Source of the DNA: JAPSGB01 sp963775185 | GTDB lineage: Bacteria > Myxococcota_A > Polyangia > Polyangiales > Polyangiaceae | Assembly: GCA_963775185.1 (NCBI GenBank) | Contig: CAVZIE010000028.1 | Location: forward strand, 186,001-250,000 | Length of the DNA stretch: 64,000 bases | Direction of reading: 5' to 3' | In this document: piece after piece, positions 8,174-16,781 of the stretch | How the letters are laid out: every line of letters begins with the position of its first letter | Position numbering within the stretch: position 1 is the stretch's first letter | Program-made: the position numbers and the translations under genes | The notes under the pieces: generated by a model | Seen by the model: only the letters and a program-made list of their open reading frames with translations | Database searches by the model: none | What the model was told of the DNA's origin: nothing

Positions 8174-8875
8174 ATGTTTCATGTGATTTCCGGCGGTGAG
8201 ATCGAACACGAGTCGCGGACCTCGACGGTGAAGGCCGAGTGCAAGAGCTGCCCCCTGGGGCTGGCTTCGGCACCCGGGCAGTGCCCGTTCGAGGAAAGCG
8301 TCAAGCCACCGGGCACCGTGCTGCTGCGCCAAGGCGAGCGGCCCGAAGCCGCCTGGTACGTCCGCTCGGGTCAGGTCCTGATCAGCGTCTCGAGCGGTAA
8401 CGGGTCCGGGAGCTGCGCGGTGCGCGGAGCCGGCGCGCTGCTCGGTCTCGAGGCGCTGCTCGGCGAGCCGTCGGGCTGCGAGGCCCACGCGCTGTCGGAC
8501 GTCGTGCTGTGCGCGCTCGACATCGACGACTTCCGCGCGTGGATCGGCCCGCTGGTGTCGCCGCAAGGCACGGTGCTCACGCTCGCGCTGCGCGAAGCGG
8601 CACGGCAGACCGAGGAGCGCATCGCGCTCGAAGGCAGCGCCACGCAGCGCGTCGCGCGCTTCCTGCTCGGCCGGCACGTCGCCGGCGCGGGCGACAGCGC
8701 GCTCGAGATCCAGAAGCAGCTCCTGGCGCGCGTGCTCGGCATGCGTCCGGAGACGCTGTCCCGCGCCCTCGCCGAGCTGCGCGAGCGGGGCGTGCTCGGG
8801 CGTGGCCGGCGCGTCACCGTGGTCGACCCCGAAGGGCTCGAGCGCGTCGCGTCCGCTGAAGTCGCGCCTTCCTGA
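8174..8875 (+). CDS. Crp/Fnr-family transcriptional regulator with N-terminal Cys cluster
   Basis: 233 residues with a cyclic-nucleotide-binding-like beta barrel (about 45-140: PPGTVLLRQGERPEAAWYVR, GALLGLEALLG) and a winged helix-turn-helix near the C-terminus (IQKQLLARVLGMRPETLSRA, LRERGVLG). Cys23, Cys26 and Cys37 in CKSCPLGLASAPGQC lie ahead of the barrel, in the position where FNR binds an oxygen-sensitive iron-sulfur cluster. A redox or oxygen input is therefore possible, though a fourth ligand is not obvious. A palindrome 50 bases upstream could serve autoregulation. It is divergent from rlmN and followed on the same strand by a Zn-ribbon membrane protein. The inferred ligand is uncertain. 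Confidence 0.82.
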   Translation: MFHVISGGEIEHESRTSTVKAECKSCPLGLASAPGQCPFEESVKPPGTVLLRQGERPEAAWYVRSGQVLISVSSGNGSGSCAVRGAGALLGLEALLGEPSGCEAHALSDVVLCALDIDDFRAWIGPLVSPQGTVLTLALREAARQTEERIALEGSATQRVARFLLGRHVAGAGDSALEIQKQLLARVLGMRPETLSRALAELRERGVLGRGRRVTVVDPEGLERVASAEVAPS

Positions 8876-8931
8876 CGCCCCGTGGACACCTCCTCGCCCG
8901 CGTGAGAGTATCGCCGGGCGGGGAGGTGGAT

Positions 8932-9504
8932 ATGGATAGCGCGACGGATATGGTGTTGTGCGAGCTGTGCTCGCAGTCGATCCCGGCGTCGATGGCGATG
9001 CGCGCCAACGGTCATCGCGTCTGCAGCAACTGCGCGATGCAGCTCTCGTCCGAGCTCGCCGCCGGTGCGCCCCCGGCTTCCCTGCTGCCCCTCGCCGTCA
9101 TCGGTGGGGGTGTCGGCGCGATCATCGGCGCTGCGGTGTGGGCCGGAATCGCCATCGCGACCGAGTTCGAGATCGGCTACGTCGCAGTGCTGGTCGGTTT
9201 CCTTGCCGGAACGGGCGTGAAGCTTGGTGCCCGCGGCGGCCACGGCCGCACGCTCCAGATCATCGCCGTTGCCTGGTCGGTGTTCGGCCTGCTGCTGTCG
9301 AAGTACCTCATCTTCGCGCACTTCTTCTCGCAGGCGGCCTTGAAGGAAGCCGGCGTGAACATCGGCTACTTCAGCGCGATCGCCATCGCGACCTTTCCCA
9401 AGGTGCTGTTCGACGTGCTCGGCGTGTTCGATCTGCTGTGGCTGGGGCTCGCGGTGATGGCGGCGTGGCGGGTGCCCAAGTCGCCAAACGTGGTCCTGGC
9501 GTAA
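8932..9504 (+). CDS. Zn-ribbon membrane protein of unknown function
   Basis: The ATG at 8932 is chosen because GGGAGG lies just upstream, giving 190 residues starting MDSATDMVLCELC. The N-terminus carries two CxxC pairs (CELC, CSNC) that form a treble-clef or zinc-ribbon-like knuckle. It is followed by four hydrophobic segments (PLAVIGGGVGAIIGAAVWAG, IGYVAVLVGFLAGTG, LQIIAVAWSVFGLLLSKYLI, FDVLGVFDLLWLGLAVMAA). The frame ends three bases before the start of the M50 protease, so the two are probably co-transcribed and may work together at the membrane. I do not recognise a characterised family. Confidence 0.7.
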   Translation: MDSATDMVLCELCSQSIPASMAMRANGHRVCSNCAMQLSSELAAGAPPASLLPLAVIGGGVGAIIGAAVWAGIAIATEFEIGYVAVLVGFLAGTGVKLGARGGHGRTLQIIAVAWSVFGLLLSKYLIFAHFFSQAALKEAGVNIGYFSAIAIATFPKVLFDVLGVFDLLWLGLAVMAAWRVPKSPNVVLA

Positions 9505-9507
9505 CGC

Positions 9508-10422
9508 ATGACCGAGCGACCCCGTAGCGCGCTCGAGCGCCTGCAAGCCCTCGAGGCCGAACGTGGTCGCGCGCTCGCCCCGGCCGCCATGCCCGGCGCG
9601 CGCCGCAAGCGCGGCGTGCTCGCCAGCGTCTGGAGCGCACTCCTGCTCCTGGTGTGGAAGCTCAAGGCGGCGCTGCTTCTGCTCGGCAAGGTGGGCGCCA
9701 CGGCGTCCACGATGGCGCTGTCGATGTGGCTCTACTCCTCGCTCTACGGCTGGCCGTTCGCCGCGGGTTTCGTGATCCTGATCCTGGTCCACGAGCTCGG
9801 GCACGGTCTGGCGGCGCGGCTCGTGGGTTTGCCCGTCGGTGCGCCGGTGTTCATCCCGTTCTTCGGCGCCGTGATCGCGCTCAAGAAGCGACCGCGCACC
9901 ACCTTCGAGGACTTCATCATCGGCGCGGGCGGGCCGCTCGCGGGCTCCGCCGGCGGCGTCCTGGCGATCGTGGCCGCCGGCTCGTTCCACGGCTCCTTGC
10001 CGGGTCTGCTGTACGCGGTCGGCTACTTCACGCTGATCATCAATCTGTTCAACCTGTTCCCGGTCTGGCAACTCGACGGTGCGCGCATGACGGCGCCGCT
10101 CACGCCAGCGCTGTGGACGGCCGGCACGGTGGTGCTCGCGCTCGTGCTGCTCCACGACGCGTCGGCGTCCGGCCACGTGCAGCCGATCCCGATGTTGCTC
10201 GTCGCGCTGTGCGCGTGGCGGAGCGCGTCCGCGTGGTGGAGCGGGCGTTCCCAGCAGGGGGCTCTCGCGCGGCTCGCCAGCGCGGGCAAGCGCCAGCAAG
10301 ACAGCGACGTCACACCGGACCAGCGACTCATCGCCGCCGGGGTGTACTTCGCGCTGGCGATCGCCTTGTGCCAGCTCGCGCACAGCCTGCACCACGGACT
10401 GCCGAGCGTTCACACCTCGTAG
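9508..10422 (+). CDS. Site-2-type (M50 family) intramembrane metalloprotease
   Basis: 304 residues with the M50 zinc motif HELGH (His95, Glu96, His99) in a transmembrane helix and the second-site motif NLFPVWQLDG (Asp ligand), separated by further hydrophobic helices. The topology is that of the compact site-2 protease group, lacking a visible PDZ domain. Such enzymes cleave transmembrane segments of membrane-bound regulators, often anti-sigma factors, after a first cut. The first ~45 residues are a basic cytoplasmic extension. It follows the Zn-ribbon membrane protein by three bases. The substrate is unknown; no anti-sigma gene is adjacent. Confidence 0.87.
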   Translation: MTERPRSALERLQALEAERGRALAPAAMPGARRKRGVLASVWSALLLLVWKLKAALLLLGKVGATASTMALSMWLYSSLYGWPFAAGFVILILVHELGHGLAARLVGLPVGAPVFIPFFGAVIALKKRPRTTFEDFIIGAGGPLAGSAGGVLAIVAAGSFHGSLPGLLYAVGYFTLIINLFNLFPVWQLDGARMTAPLTPALWTAGTVVLALVLLHDASASGHVQPIPMLLVALCAWRSASAWWSGRSQQGALARLASAGKRQQDSDVTPDQRLIAAGVYFALAIALCQLAHSLHHGLPSVHTS

Positions 10423-10493
10423 CGAACAACACGATCGTGTTGGCGCTGCCCCGCGCGTTGCCTCGCCGCGCTGCTGTCCGTATCTTGATCGCG

Positions 10494-12095
10494 TTGAGCA
10501 GCGAGCGCGAGCGACCGCAAGACGACCGCACGGGCGGAGGCTCCGGGCTGCGTCCGAGCGTCCGCGCCGGCTCTGACGCGGAGCCCGCGTCGCCGTTCGA
10601 GCGCATCATCGAGTGTTTTGTCGACGGCATCGCCATCCACGCCGGTGGCCGCATCGTGTACGTGAACCCGGCGCTCGCGAGCATGCTCGACTACGACGCC
10701 CGCGAGGGGCTCGAGATGCTCGAGTGGGCGGACTTCGTGCACCGCGACGAGCTCGCCGACGCTGTCGCGAACGTGGAGCGAGCGCTGGCCGCGCCGGAAG
10801 GCACCGCGTTCCGGCCCTCGCAACGACGTCTGCTGCGCAAGAACGGCGAGCCGCTGAGCGTGGAGTTGTCGGCCGTCCGGTTGACGTGGGAGGGCGTGCC
10901 CGCGCTTGCGCTCGTGGTGCGGGATCGCTCCGAGCGCGAGCGCCTCGAGTCCGGCCTTCGCCAAGCGGAACGGATGGCGGCCGTCGGGACGCTCGCGGCC
11001 GGCGTGGCTCACGAGATCAACAACCCGCTCGCCTACGTCGTCGCGAACGTCGCGTTCGCCTCCGACCGCGTGGGCGAGCTGACACCCGCGAATCTCGAGA
11101 CGCAGCGCGCGGCCCTCGCCGAGGCGCTGGACGAGGCTCGCCAGGGCGTCGATCGCGTCGCCCAGATCGTGAGCGACCTCAAGACCTTCACGCGCAGCGA
11201 AGAGCGCGTCGAGCTCGTCGACCTCGGCGAGGTGCTCCGCTCGACGATCAAGATGGCGGGACCGACGATCCGGCACCACGCGACGATCGCCACCGAGTTC
11301 GGTGTTGCGCCCCGGATCAAGGGGCGCGCGTCGCGCCTGGGGCAGGTGTTCCTCAATCTGCTGGTGAACGCCGCGCAGGCGATCGCACCAGCAACCAGCG
11401 ATGCGCGCGTCACGGTGCGTGTCGGCACGACGCCCGACAGGCGCGCGTTCGTCGAGGTGGAGGACAACGGCGCGGGCATCCCGGCCGAGGTCCTGCCGCG
11501 CGTGTTCGAGCCCTTCTTCACGACCAAGCCGTTCGGCGTCGGCACCGGGCTCGGCCTCTCGGTGTGCAAGAACATCGTGGAAGAGCACGGCGGAAGCATC
11601 GAGGTCGACAGCCACCCCGGAGCCGGAACGCGCGTGCGCGTCGTGGTGCCGCCTGCGCCGCCGGGCTTCCAATCGCGTCGCTCCAGCGCCTCGCTGGCCG
11701 CGGTGCGCCCCAGGCGCCGCCGCGTGCTCGTGATCGATGACGACCGGCTCGTGCTCAAGGCCATGGCGCGCCTCCTCCGCGCGCACGACGTGGTCACCGT
11801 TGCCGGCGGTCGAGCGGCCTTGGATCTGCTCTCCGAGCAAAGCGATTTCGACGTGATCTTGTGCGATCTGATGATGCCCGAGGTGAGCGGGATGGACGTG
11901 TACGAGACCCTGGCCGCGGCGAAGACAGGGCTCGAGCGTCGCATTGTCTTCGTCAGCGGCGGCGCCGTCACCGAGCACGCTCGCGAGTTGCTCGAGCGGG
12001 TGCCGAACCTGCGGCTCGAGAAGCCGCTGGATCCGCGGCGCGTCGAGGAGACGCTGGCGCTCGCCGTGGATGCCGTCAGCGCGCCGGCTCGATGA
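10494..12095 (+). CDS. Hybrid PAS histidine kinase with C-terminal receiver
   Basis: About 533 residues from the TTG at 10494; an in-frame GTG at 10437 is an alternative start and no good ribosome site decides between them. A PAS domain spans roughly 35-150 (IIECFVDGIAIHAGG, FVHRDELADAV). A HisKA/HATPase module follows, with His173 in VAHEINNPLAY, the N box LNLLVNAAQAI, G1 DNGAGIP, F box FEPFFTTK and G2 GTGLGLSVCKNIV. A receiver with Asp458 in DVILCDLMMPE is fused at the end. No transmembrane helix is seen, so it senses a cytoplasmic signal. The terminal receiver may act as an internal phosphate sink or relay. No cognate output gene is adjacent. Confidence 0.88.
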   Translation: MSSERERPQDDRTGGGSGLRPSVRAGSDAEPASPFERIIECFVDGIAIHAGGRIVYVNPALASMLDYDAREGLEMLEWADFVHRDELADAVANVERALAAPEGTAFRPSQRRLLRKNGEPLSVELSAVRLTWEGVPALALVVRDRSERERLESGLRQAERMAAVGTLAAGVAHEINNPLAYVVANVAFASDRVGELTPANLETQRAALAEALDEARQGVDRVAQIVSDLKTFTRSEERVELVDLGEVLRSTIKMAGPTIRHHATIATEFGVAPRIKGRASRLGQVFLNLLVNAAQAIAPATSDARVTVRVGTTPDRRAFVEVEDNGAGIPAEVLPRVFEPFFTTKPFGVGTGLGLSVCKNIVEEHGGSIEVDSHPGAGTRVRVVVPPAPPGFQSRRSSASLAAVRPRRRRVLVIDDDRLVLKAMARLLRAHDVVTVAGGRAALDLLSEQSDFDVILCDLMMPEVSGMDVYETLAAAKTGLERRIVFVSGGAVTEHARELLERVPNLRLEKPLDPRRVEETLALAVDAVSAPAR

Positions 12096-12423
12096 GCAAG
12101 CGCGTCGCATAGCCGTGATCGCGCGAGGCGTCGGTTGCGATGCGGCACGCCACGACGCGACCGGTCCACGTCGTCGCGATGCGGGCGTGCTCCGCGTCCA
12201 GCCGATCCTTGAACAACGTCGCATCGTAGAACGAGTTCGAGGCGCCTGCGGTCGAGAACAGGCGCGCTGGCACGTACTCGATTCCAGTGTCGAGGTCGAC
12301 GACCAGCGCGTCGTGGGGCGCCGGCAGCCAGCCGCCGCCGCGTCGCAGCTCGAGCTCGTGGATCCGCACAAGATGCCCGACCGGGACAGGGACGATCTGG
12401 TCGAGCACGACCTGGCGTAGCAT
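12076..12423 (-). CDS. Hypothetical protein
   Basis: 115 residues from ATG at 12423 (MLRQVVLDQIVPVPVGHLVR), ending LLIEPAR and overlapping the end of the hybrid kinase convergently by 20 bases. Codon usage looks coding (strong GC third positions) and the stretch ALVVDLDTGIEYVPARLFS reads like a folded domain. No signal peptide, membrane segment or known motif is seen. Function unknown. Confidence 0.55.
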   Translation of the reverse strand: MLRQVVLDQIVPVPVGHLVRIHELELRRGGGWLPAPHDALVVDLDTGIEYVPARLFSTAGASNSFYDATLFKDRLDAEHARIATTWTGRVVACRIATDASRDHGYATRLLIEPAR

Positions 12424-12585
12424 TGGACGCCGATGCTGGCGGGCGCGGCAGCGCCGGTCAACGGTGCCGCGATCCGGCGAGCGTGCCATGTGAGCGGCGA
12501 TCCCGGCCGAAAATCCCGGCAGTAGGCAGGGGGATCGATTCCTTCGCGCCTCGCGGCGCGCCGGCTATGATGCGTGGCTCCGACG

Positions 12586-14499
12586 ATGCCAGCCGCGCGC
12601 TATCTCCTGATCCTGGCTCGCCTTGAAGCCGAGCGGAAGCGCAAGCTCGGGGTCATCGCGACGGCCGACGAGATGGAGCTCGTGACGCTCGAGGACGCGC
12701 CCGCGGCGCTGACCTGGCTCGAGCGTCACGATCCGCGCGTGGTCGTCTTCGACCCGACGCTGCCCAAGGTCGAGAAGGTCTGCCAGAAGCTGCGAGGCAA
12801 GAAGCAGCTGGCGGGCGTCCCGCTGCTGGCGCTGTCGCCGGACATCGACGATCCCTTCGTCGCGAAGCTCTACGGCATGGGCGCCGACGACGTGTTGCCG
12901 AGCAGCGCGTGGGCGTCGCTGGTGGAACGCATCCGCGCCGTACCGGTCGCCGAGTCCTTGCGCCCGCCGCCGGCGCGCGGGCGAGCCATCGTGGCCGATC
13001 CGGATCACGGGCGTTGCGACGTGATCGGGCGCGTTCTGATGAACGCCGGCTACGACGTGCGGCTCGCGCTCGACGAGCGCGCGCTCGAGTACTACTCGCA
13101 GCAGAAGGACATCCAGCTCGTCGTCGCCAACGCCGATCTTGGATCGCCGGTGGCGCTGGCACAGTCCTCGCGCAAACGCCCCGACCCGCCGGTGTGGATC
13201 ATCACCAGCCAACGGCGCGAGCTCGCGGAGCTGACGGACGCCACGAGCGGGCTCGAGAAGGTGGCCGTGATCGGCGCGTACGCGCCACCGGAGAATCTCC
13301 TGTTCACCGCCAACGAGCTGGCGGCCGACCACCGTGACTCCGGGCGCTCGAGCGATCGCGTGCTGTTCGGGACGCTGGTGTGGTTCCGGGCCGCCGGCGC
13401 GGACGAGGACGACATCGGGTTTTCGTACAACATCAGTCGCGACGGGCTGTACGTGCGGTCGCTCGCGCCGCCCGAGGCGGACGTGCTCTGGCTGGAGATC
13501 CGACCGCCGCGGTCGAAGACGCGCGCGCGCCTCGAGGGACGCGTCGTGTGGCGGCAACGCTTCGGCCCCGGCGCGAGCGCGTCGGGCCCCGCGGGCTTCG
13601 GCGTGCAGATCTCGGGTGGACTCGGCGACGCGATCGCGACCTGGCACGAGAGCTACGAGGCGCTCGCGAAGAACGTCGCGCCCGGCGGCTTCGCCCGCGT
13701 GTCGCGGCCCGATCTGGAGTTGCCCAGCGCCGGTTCGCGCGCCAGCGCGCCGGTCGTGCAGATCACCGGCGTGGAAGATCCGACGCCGTCGCTCGACCGG
13801 CCGTCGGTGGGCGTCGCGCCGCCCGTGCCGCCCGCGCCGCCCGCGCCGGAGAGCATCGATTTCGAGCTCGACGAGTCGTCGCTCGTCGCGCCGCCGCCGG
13901 CGCCCGCAGTCGCTGCCGACGAGCTCGTAACAGTGCCCGTGCCGCCGCCCGCGCCGTCGTCGTCCACGCCGTCACCGTCCACGCCGTCGTCGCTGCCGCC
14001 GGCGCCGCGTCGCTCGCGGTTGCCGCTGCTGATCGTGTCGGGGCTGGCCATGGGCGCCGTCGTCGCGGCGGTCGTGGTCGCGACGCGCCCCGCGCCGGCG
14101 CCGCCGACGAGCGCGCCGGTCGAGACCGCATCGGCAGCGGCGCCGCCGACGGCCTCCGCGGCGCCGCCCGCGTCGATGTCGGCCGCTCCACCGCCGTCGT
14201 CGGCGCCCGCGCCGTCGTCGGCGGCGCCCGCGGCGTCCACCCCGGTGGATTTGTCCGGCGGCGACGGTTCCGATCTCCTGACCACCGAGGGCTACCTCGT
14301 CGTGCACTCGACGCTCGACGGCGTGGTGTACCTGAGCGGCTTCGCCGCAGGCCCGACCAACCACAAGCTCAAGACGCACTGTGGGCTGCGCTACGCGCGC
14401 GTCGGCGTCGTGCCGATGGGAAAGTGGCTGAGCGACGGCAAGACCGTCGACATCAAGTGCCAGAAGATCAGCGAGGTTACGCTCGATCCGGCGAAGTAG
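12586..14499 (+). CDS. Double receiver-like / PilZ / membrane-anchored protein
   Basis: 637 residues from ATG 12586 (an in-frame GTG lies 12 bases upstream). Residues ~1-120 form a receiver-like domain (VVVFDPTLPK keeps an Asp). Residues ~125-240 form a second one whose acceptor strand reads LVVANADLG, with Asn in place of the expected Asp. A PilZ-like domain follows (SYNISRDGLYVRSLAPPEA, LEGRVVWRQRF), the family that binds cyclic di-GMP. Then come a long Pro/Ala/Ser linker, one transmembrane helix (LPLLIVSGLAMGAVVAAVVV), another Pro/Ala/Ser stretch and a short terminal domain with two Cys (GYLVVHSTLDGVVYLSGFAA). It looks like a signal integrator spanning the inner membrane. The ligand and output are inferred. 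Confidence 0.7.
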   Translation: MPAARYLLILARLEAERKRKLGVIATADEMELVTLEDAPAALTWLERHDPRVVVFDPTLPKVEKVCQKLRGKKQLAGVPLLALSPDIDDPFVAKLYGMGADDVLPSSAWASLVERIRAVPVAESLRPPPARGRAIVADPDHGRCDVIGRVLMNAGYDVRLALDERALEYYSQQKDIQLVVANADLGSPVALAQSSRKRPDPPVWIITSQRRELAELTDATSGLEKVAVIGAYAPPENLLFTANELAADHRDSGRSSDRVLFGTLVWFRAAGADEDDIGFSYNISRDGLYVRSLAPPEADVLWLEIRPPRSKTRARLEGRVVWRQRFGPGASASGPAGFGVQISGGLGDAIATWHESYEALAKNVAPGGFARVSRPDLELPSAGSRASAPVVQITGVEDPTPSLDRPSVGVAPPVPPAPPAPESIDFELDESSLVAPPPAPAVAADELVTVPVPPPAPSSSTPSPSTPSSLPPAPRRSRLPLLIVSGLAMGAVVAAVVVATRPAPAPPTSAPVETASAAAPPTASAAPPASMSAAPPPSSAPAPSSAAPAASTPVDLSGGDGSDLLTTEGYLVVHSTLDGVVYLSGFAAGPTNHKLKTHCGLRYARVGVVPMGKWLSDGKTVDIKCQKISEVTLDPAK

Positions 14500-14526
14500 C
14501 GTCGACGGTGGTACAACACGTTGGCG

Positions 14527-15105
14527 ATGCAGGTCTCGCGGCGACGCTTGATCCAGGTCGGCGCAGGGGGTGCAGCGGTGCTCGCGCTCGGCGGCGGCGT
14601 GCTCGCGTGGCTGTCCACCGGCTACGCGCTCCAGCGCGGGGAGTTCGCCATCGGGCTCAGCGTGAAGGAATACTGCGTGGTGCGCGCGATCGTCGACACC
14701 ATGCTGCCCGGCGGCGCGGGCCAGAAGCCCGGGCTCGAGCTCGCCGTGCCGCAGGATATCGACGAGGAGATCTGGGCGGCGGACGCCGGGCTCGCGTCCG
14801 ATCTGTCATCCGTGCTCATGTTGATCGAGCACGTGCCGCCGCTGTACGGACACTTCGGGCGCTTCACGCGTCTGCCGCGCGAGACGCGAGCGCAGGTGCT
14901 CGCGGCCATGCTGCGGTCGTCCAGGACGGTGCTCGTGCAGGCCGCGGTGGCTGTGAAGGAGCTGTGCCAGATCTTCTACTACGCGAAGGACGCGACGTGG
15001 CCGGCGATCGGCTACGACGGTCCGTGGATCAAGACGCCGCGCCCGCCCGATAGCGACATCGCGTACCAGAAGCTGCTCGCCGAGCGGAAGCGGAGTGCGG
15101 CGTGA
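14527..15105 (+). CDS. Tat-exported small subunit paired with GMC oxidoreductase
   Basis: 192 residues from ATG 14527 (a TTG six bases earlier is also in frame). The N-terminus SRRRLIQVGAGGAAVLALGG is a twin-arginine signal, so the folded protein is exported. The remainder resembles the gluconate 2-dehydrogenase gamma subunit type, the small partner that accompanies FAD-dependent GMC dehydrogenases. Its last four bases overlap the GTG start of the GMC oxidoreductase (GTGA), so the two are translationally coupled and probably form one complex. The large subunit has no visible signal of its own, which fits piggy-back export. Confidence 0.72.
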   Translation: MQVSRRRLIQVGAGGAAVLALGGGVLAWLSTGYALQRGEFAIGLSVKEYCVVRAIVDTMLPGGAGQKPGLELAVPQDIDEEIWAADAGLASDLSSVLMLIEHVPPLYGHFGRFTRLPRETRAQVLAAMLRSSRTVLVQAAVAVKELCQIFYYAKDATWPAIGYDGPWIKTPRPPDSDIAYQKLLAERKRSAA

Positions 15106-16676
15106 CGCAGCCGATCAATCAGCACACCGACATCACCCGCGACGTCGAGGAGAAGTGCGACGTGTGCGTGATCGGCTCGGGCTGTGGCGGCGCGTCGCTG
15201 GCGGCGCGTCTGGCAGAGCGCGGGCGCAGCGTCGTGGTCGTGGAGCAGGGCGGCTACTACACCAAGGCCGACTTCGACCAGCGCGAGACGCACATGCTGG
15301 CCAAGATCGACGGCGGTCGCGGGCTGTCTACGAGCAGCGACGGCTCGGTCGCGATGACGTACGGCAACAACGTCGGCGGCGCGAGCGTCCACTACTGGGC
15401 CGACAGCTATCGCACGCCGCCCGACCGGCTGGCGCTCTGGCACAACGAATTCGGGCTCGAGGGCCACGACCTCGCGACGTTGACGCCGCACTTCGAGCAG
15501 ATCGAGCGCGACTTGAACGTGTTCGAGGCCACCGCGCCGTACACCAACCGAATGAACGCGCTGCTCGAGAAGGGCGCGCGCCAGCTCGGGTGGCGCGTCA
15601 AGCGCGTGCCGCAAGCGCGCAAGGGCTGCCTGGCCAGCGGCCACTGCATGCAGGGCTGCGCCTACGACGCGAAGCAGAGCCAGCTCGTCACGTACATCCC
15701 GCGCGCCGTCGCCAAGGGGGCGCGCCTGTACGCGGACACGCGCGCCGAGCAGCTCGTGCGGAGCGGCGCCAAGGTGCAGCGCCTCGAGTGCGCGGTCGTC
15801 GACCGCGCCACGGGACGTCCCAACGGGCGCCGCGTCCGGGTCGAGGCACGCGCGTTCGTGGTCGCCGCCGGCGGCTACGCGACGCCGGAGTTTCTCCTGC
15901 GCCAGGGTCTGAAGTCGAAGCTCCCGGCGCTGGGCGCGCACTTCTTCTGCAACCCGTGTCCGATGGTCCACGCGCTCTTCGACGAGGACATCATCCAGTG
16001 GCGCAACATCCCGGCGGCGTGGGGCATCGATCAGTTTCGTCTCGCGGAAGTCGACGGGGAGCCCCAGATCTTCGGTCGCCCTTCCACCGGTCGCTACATG
16101 CAGGGCGGCTACCTGTTCATGGCCAACCAGCTCCAGCCCGCCACCCTGGCGGCGGTGCTGCCGGGCTTCGGCGCGTCGCACTCGAAGCTCATGCGCAATC
16201 TGCCGAAGCTGGGGGGCACGATCTGCTGGATCGACGACGCCGAGGAAGGCCGTATCGAGCTCGACGGTGATCGCCGTCGCGTTCACGTGCCGCTCGGCGG
16301 CGGCAACGGGGAGCGCATCCGTAACGCGTTCCACAACCAGGCGCGGCTGCTGCTCGCGGTCGGTGCGCGCGAGGTCGTCTTCGGCGATGCGGCCGACACT
16401 CGCATCCACCGCGGCGGCGAGATCGAGGCCGCGGTGAAGCGCCTCGATCTCGCGCCGTCGCGCAACATCTTCGCGGCGCCGCATCCCGGTGGCGGCGCGC
16501 GCATGGGCAAGGACCCGGCCGACGCGGTGGTCGGCTTCGACCATCGCGTCCACGGCTTCGACAATCTGTATGTCGCCGATCCCAGCGTGCTGCCCACGCC
16601 GCCCAGCGTGGATCCGAGCGTGACGATCATGGCGTTCAGCTTCGTGGCTGCCGATCGGGTCGACGCCGCGCTGTAG
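15102..16676 (+). CDS. GMC-family FAD-dependent oxidoreductase
   Basis: 524 residues. The FAD-binding Rossmann motif GSGCGGASLAARLAERG begins near residue 25. The mid-region has GNNVGGASVHYW and Cys-containing ARKGCLASGHCMQGC. The C-terminus carries APHPGGGARMGKDP, HGFDNLYVADPSVLPTPPSV and DPSVTIMAFSFVAADR, typical of the GMC C-terminal domain with the catalytic-site His region. These enzymes oxidise alcohols, sugars or sterols and pass electrons to an acceptor. The GTG start overlaps the stop of the Tat-exported small subunit, so export and electron transfer from the periplasm are likely. The substrate is unknown. Confidence 0.87.
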   Translation: MTQPINQHTDITRDVEEKCDVCVIGSGCGGASLAARLAERGRSVVVVEQGGYYTKADFDQRETHMLAKIDGGRGLSTSSDGSVAMTYGNNVGGASVHYWADSYRTPPDRLALWHNEFGLEGHDLATLTPHFEQIERDLNVFEATAPYTNRMNALLEKGARQLGWRVKRVPQARKGCLASGHCMQGCAYDAKQSQLVTYIPRAVAKGARLYADTRAEQLVRSGAKVQRLECAVVDRATGRPNGRRVRVEARAFVVAAGGYATPEFLLRQGLKSKLPALGAHFFCNPCPMVHALFDEDIIQWRNIPAAWGIDQFRLAEVDGEPQIFGRPSTGRYMQGGYLFMANQLQPATLAAVLPGFGASHSKLMRNLPKLGGTICWIDDAEEGRIELDGDRRRVHVPLGGGNGERIRNAFHNQARLLLAVGAREVVFGDAADTRIHRGGEIEAAVKRLDLAPSRNIFAAPHPGGGARMGKDPADAVVGFDHRVHGFDNLYVADPSVLPTPPSVDPSVTIMAFSFVAADRVDAAL

Positions 16677-16781
16677 CGCCTCGCCGCGTTGCTAAAGCCG
16701 GTCGTGAGCTCCCACTCACCATCTTGGGCGTACCGCTGCGCGCACATCAGCGCACATCGGCGCGGTCGCGAGGAGTTCCCG

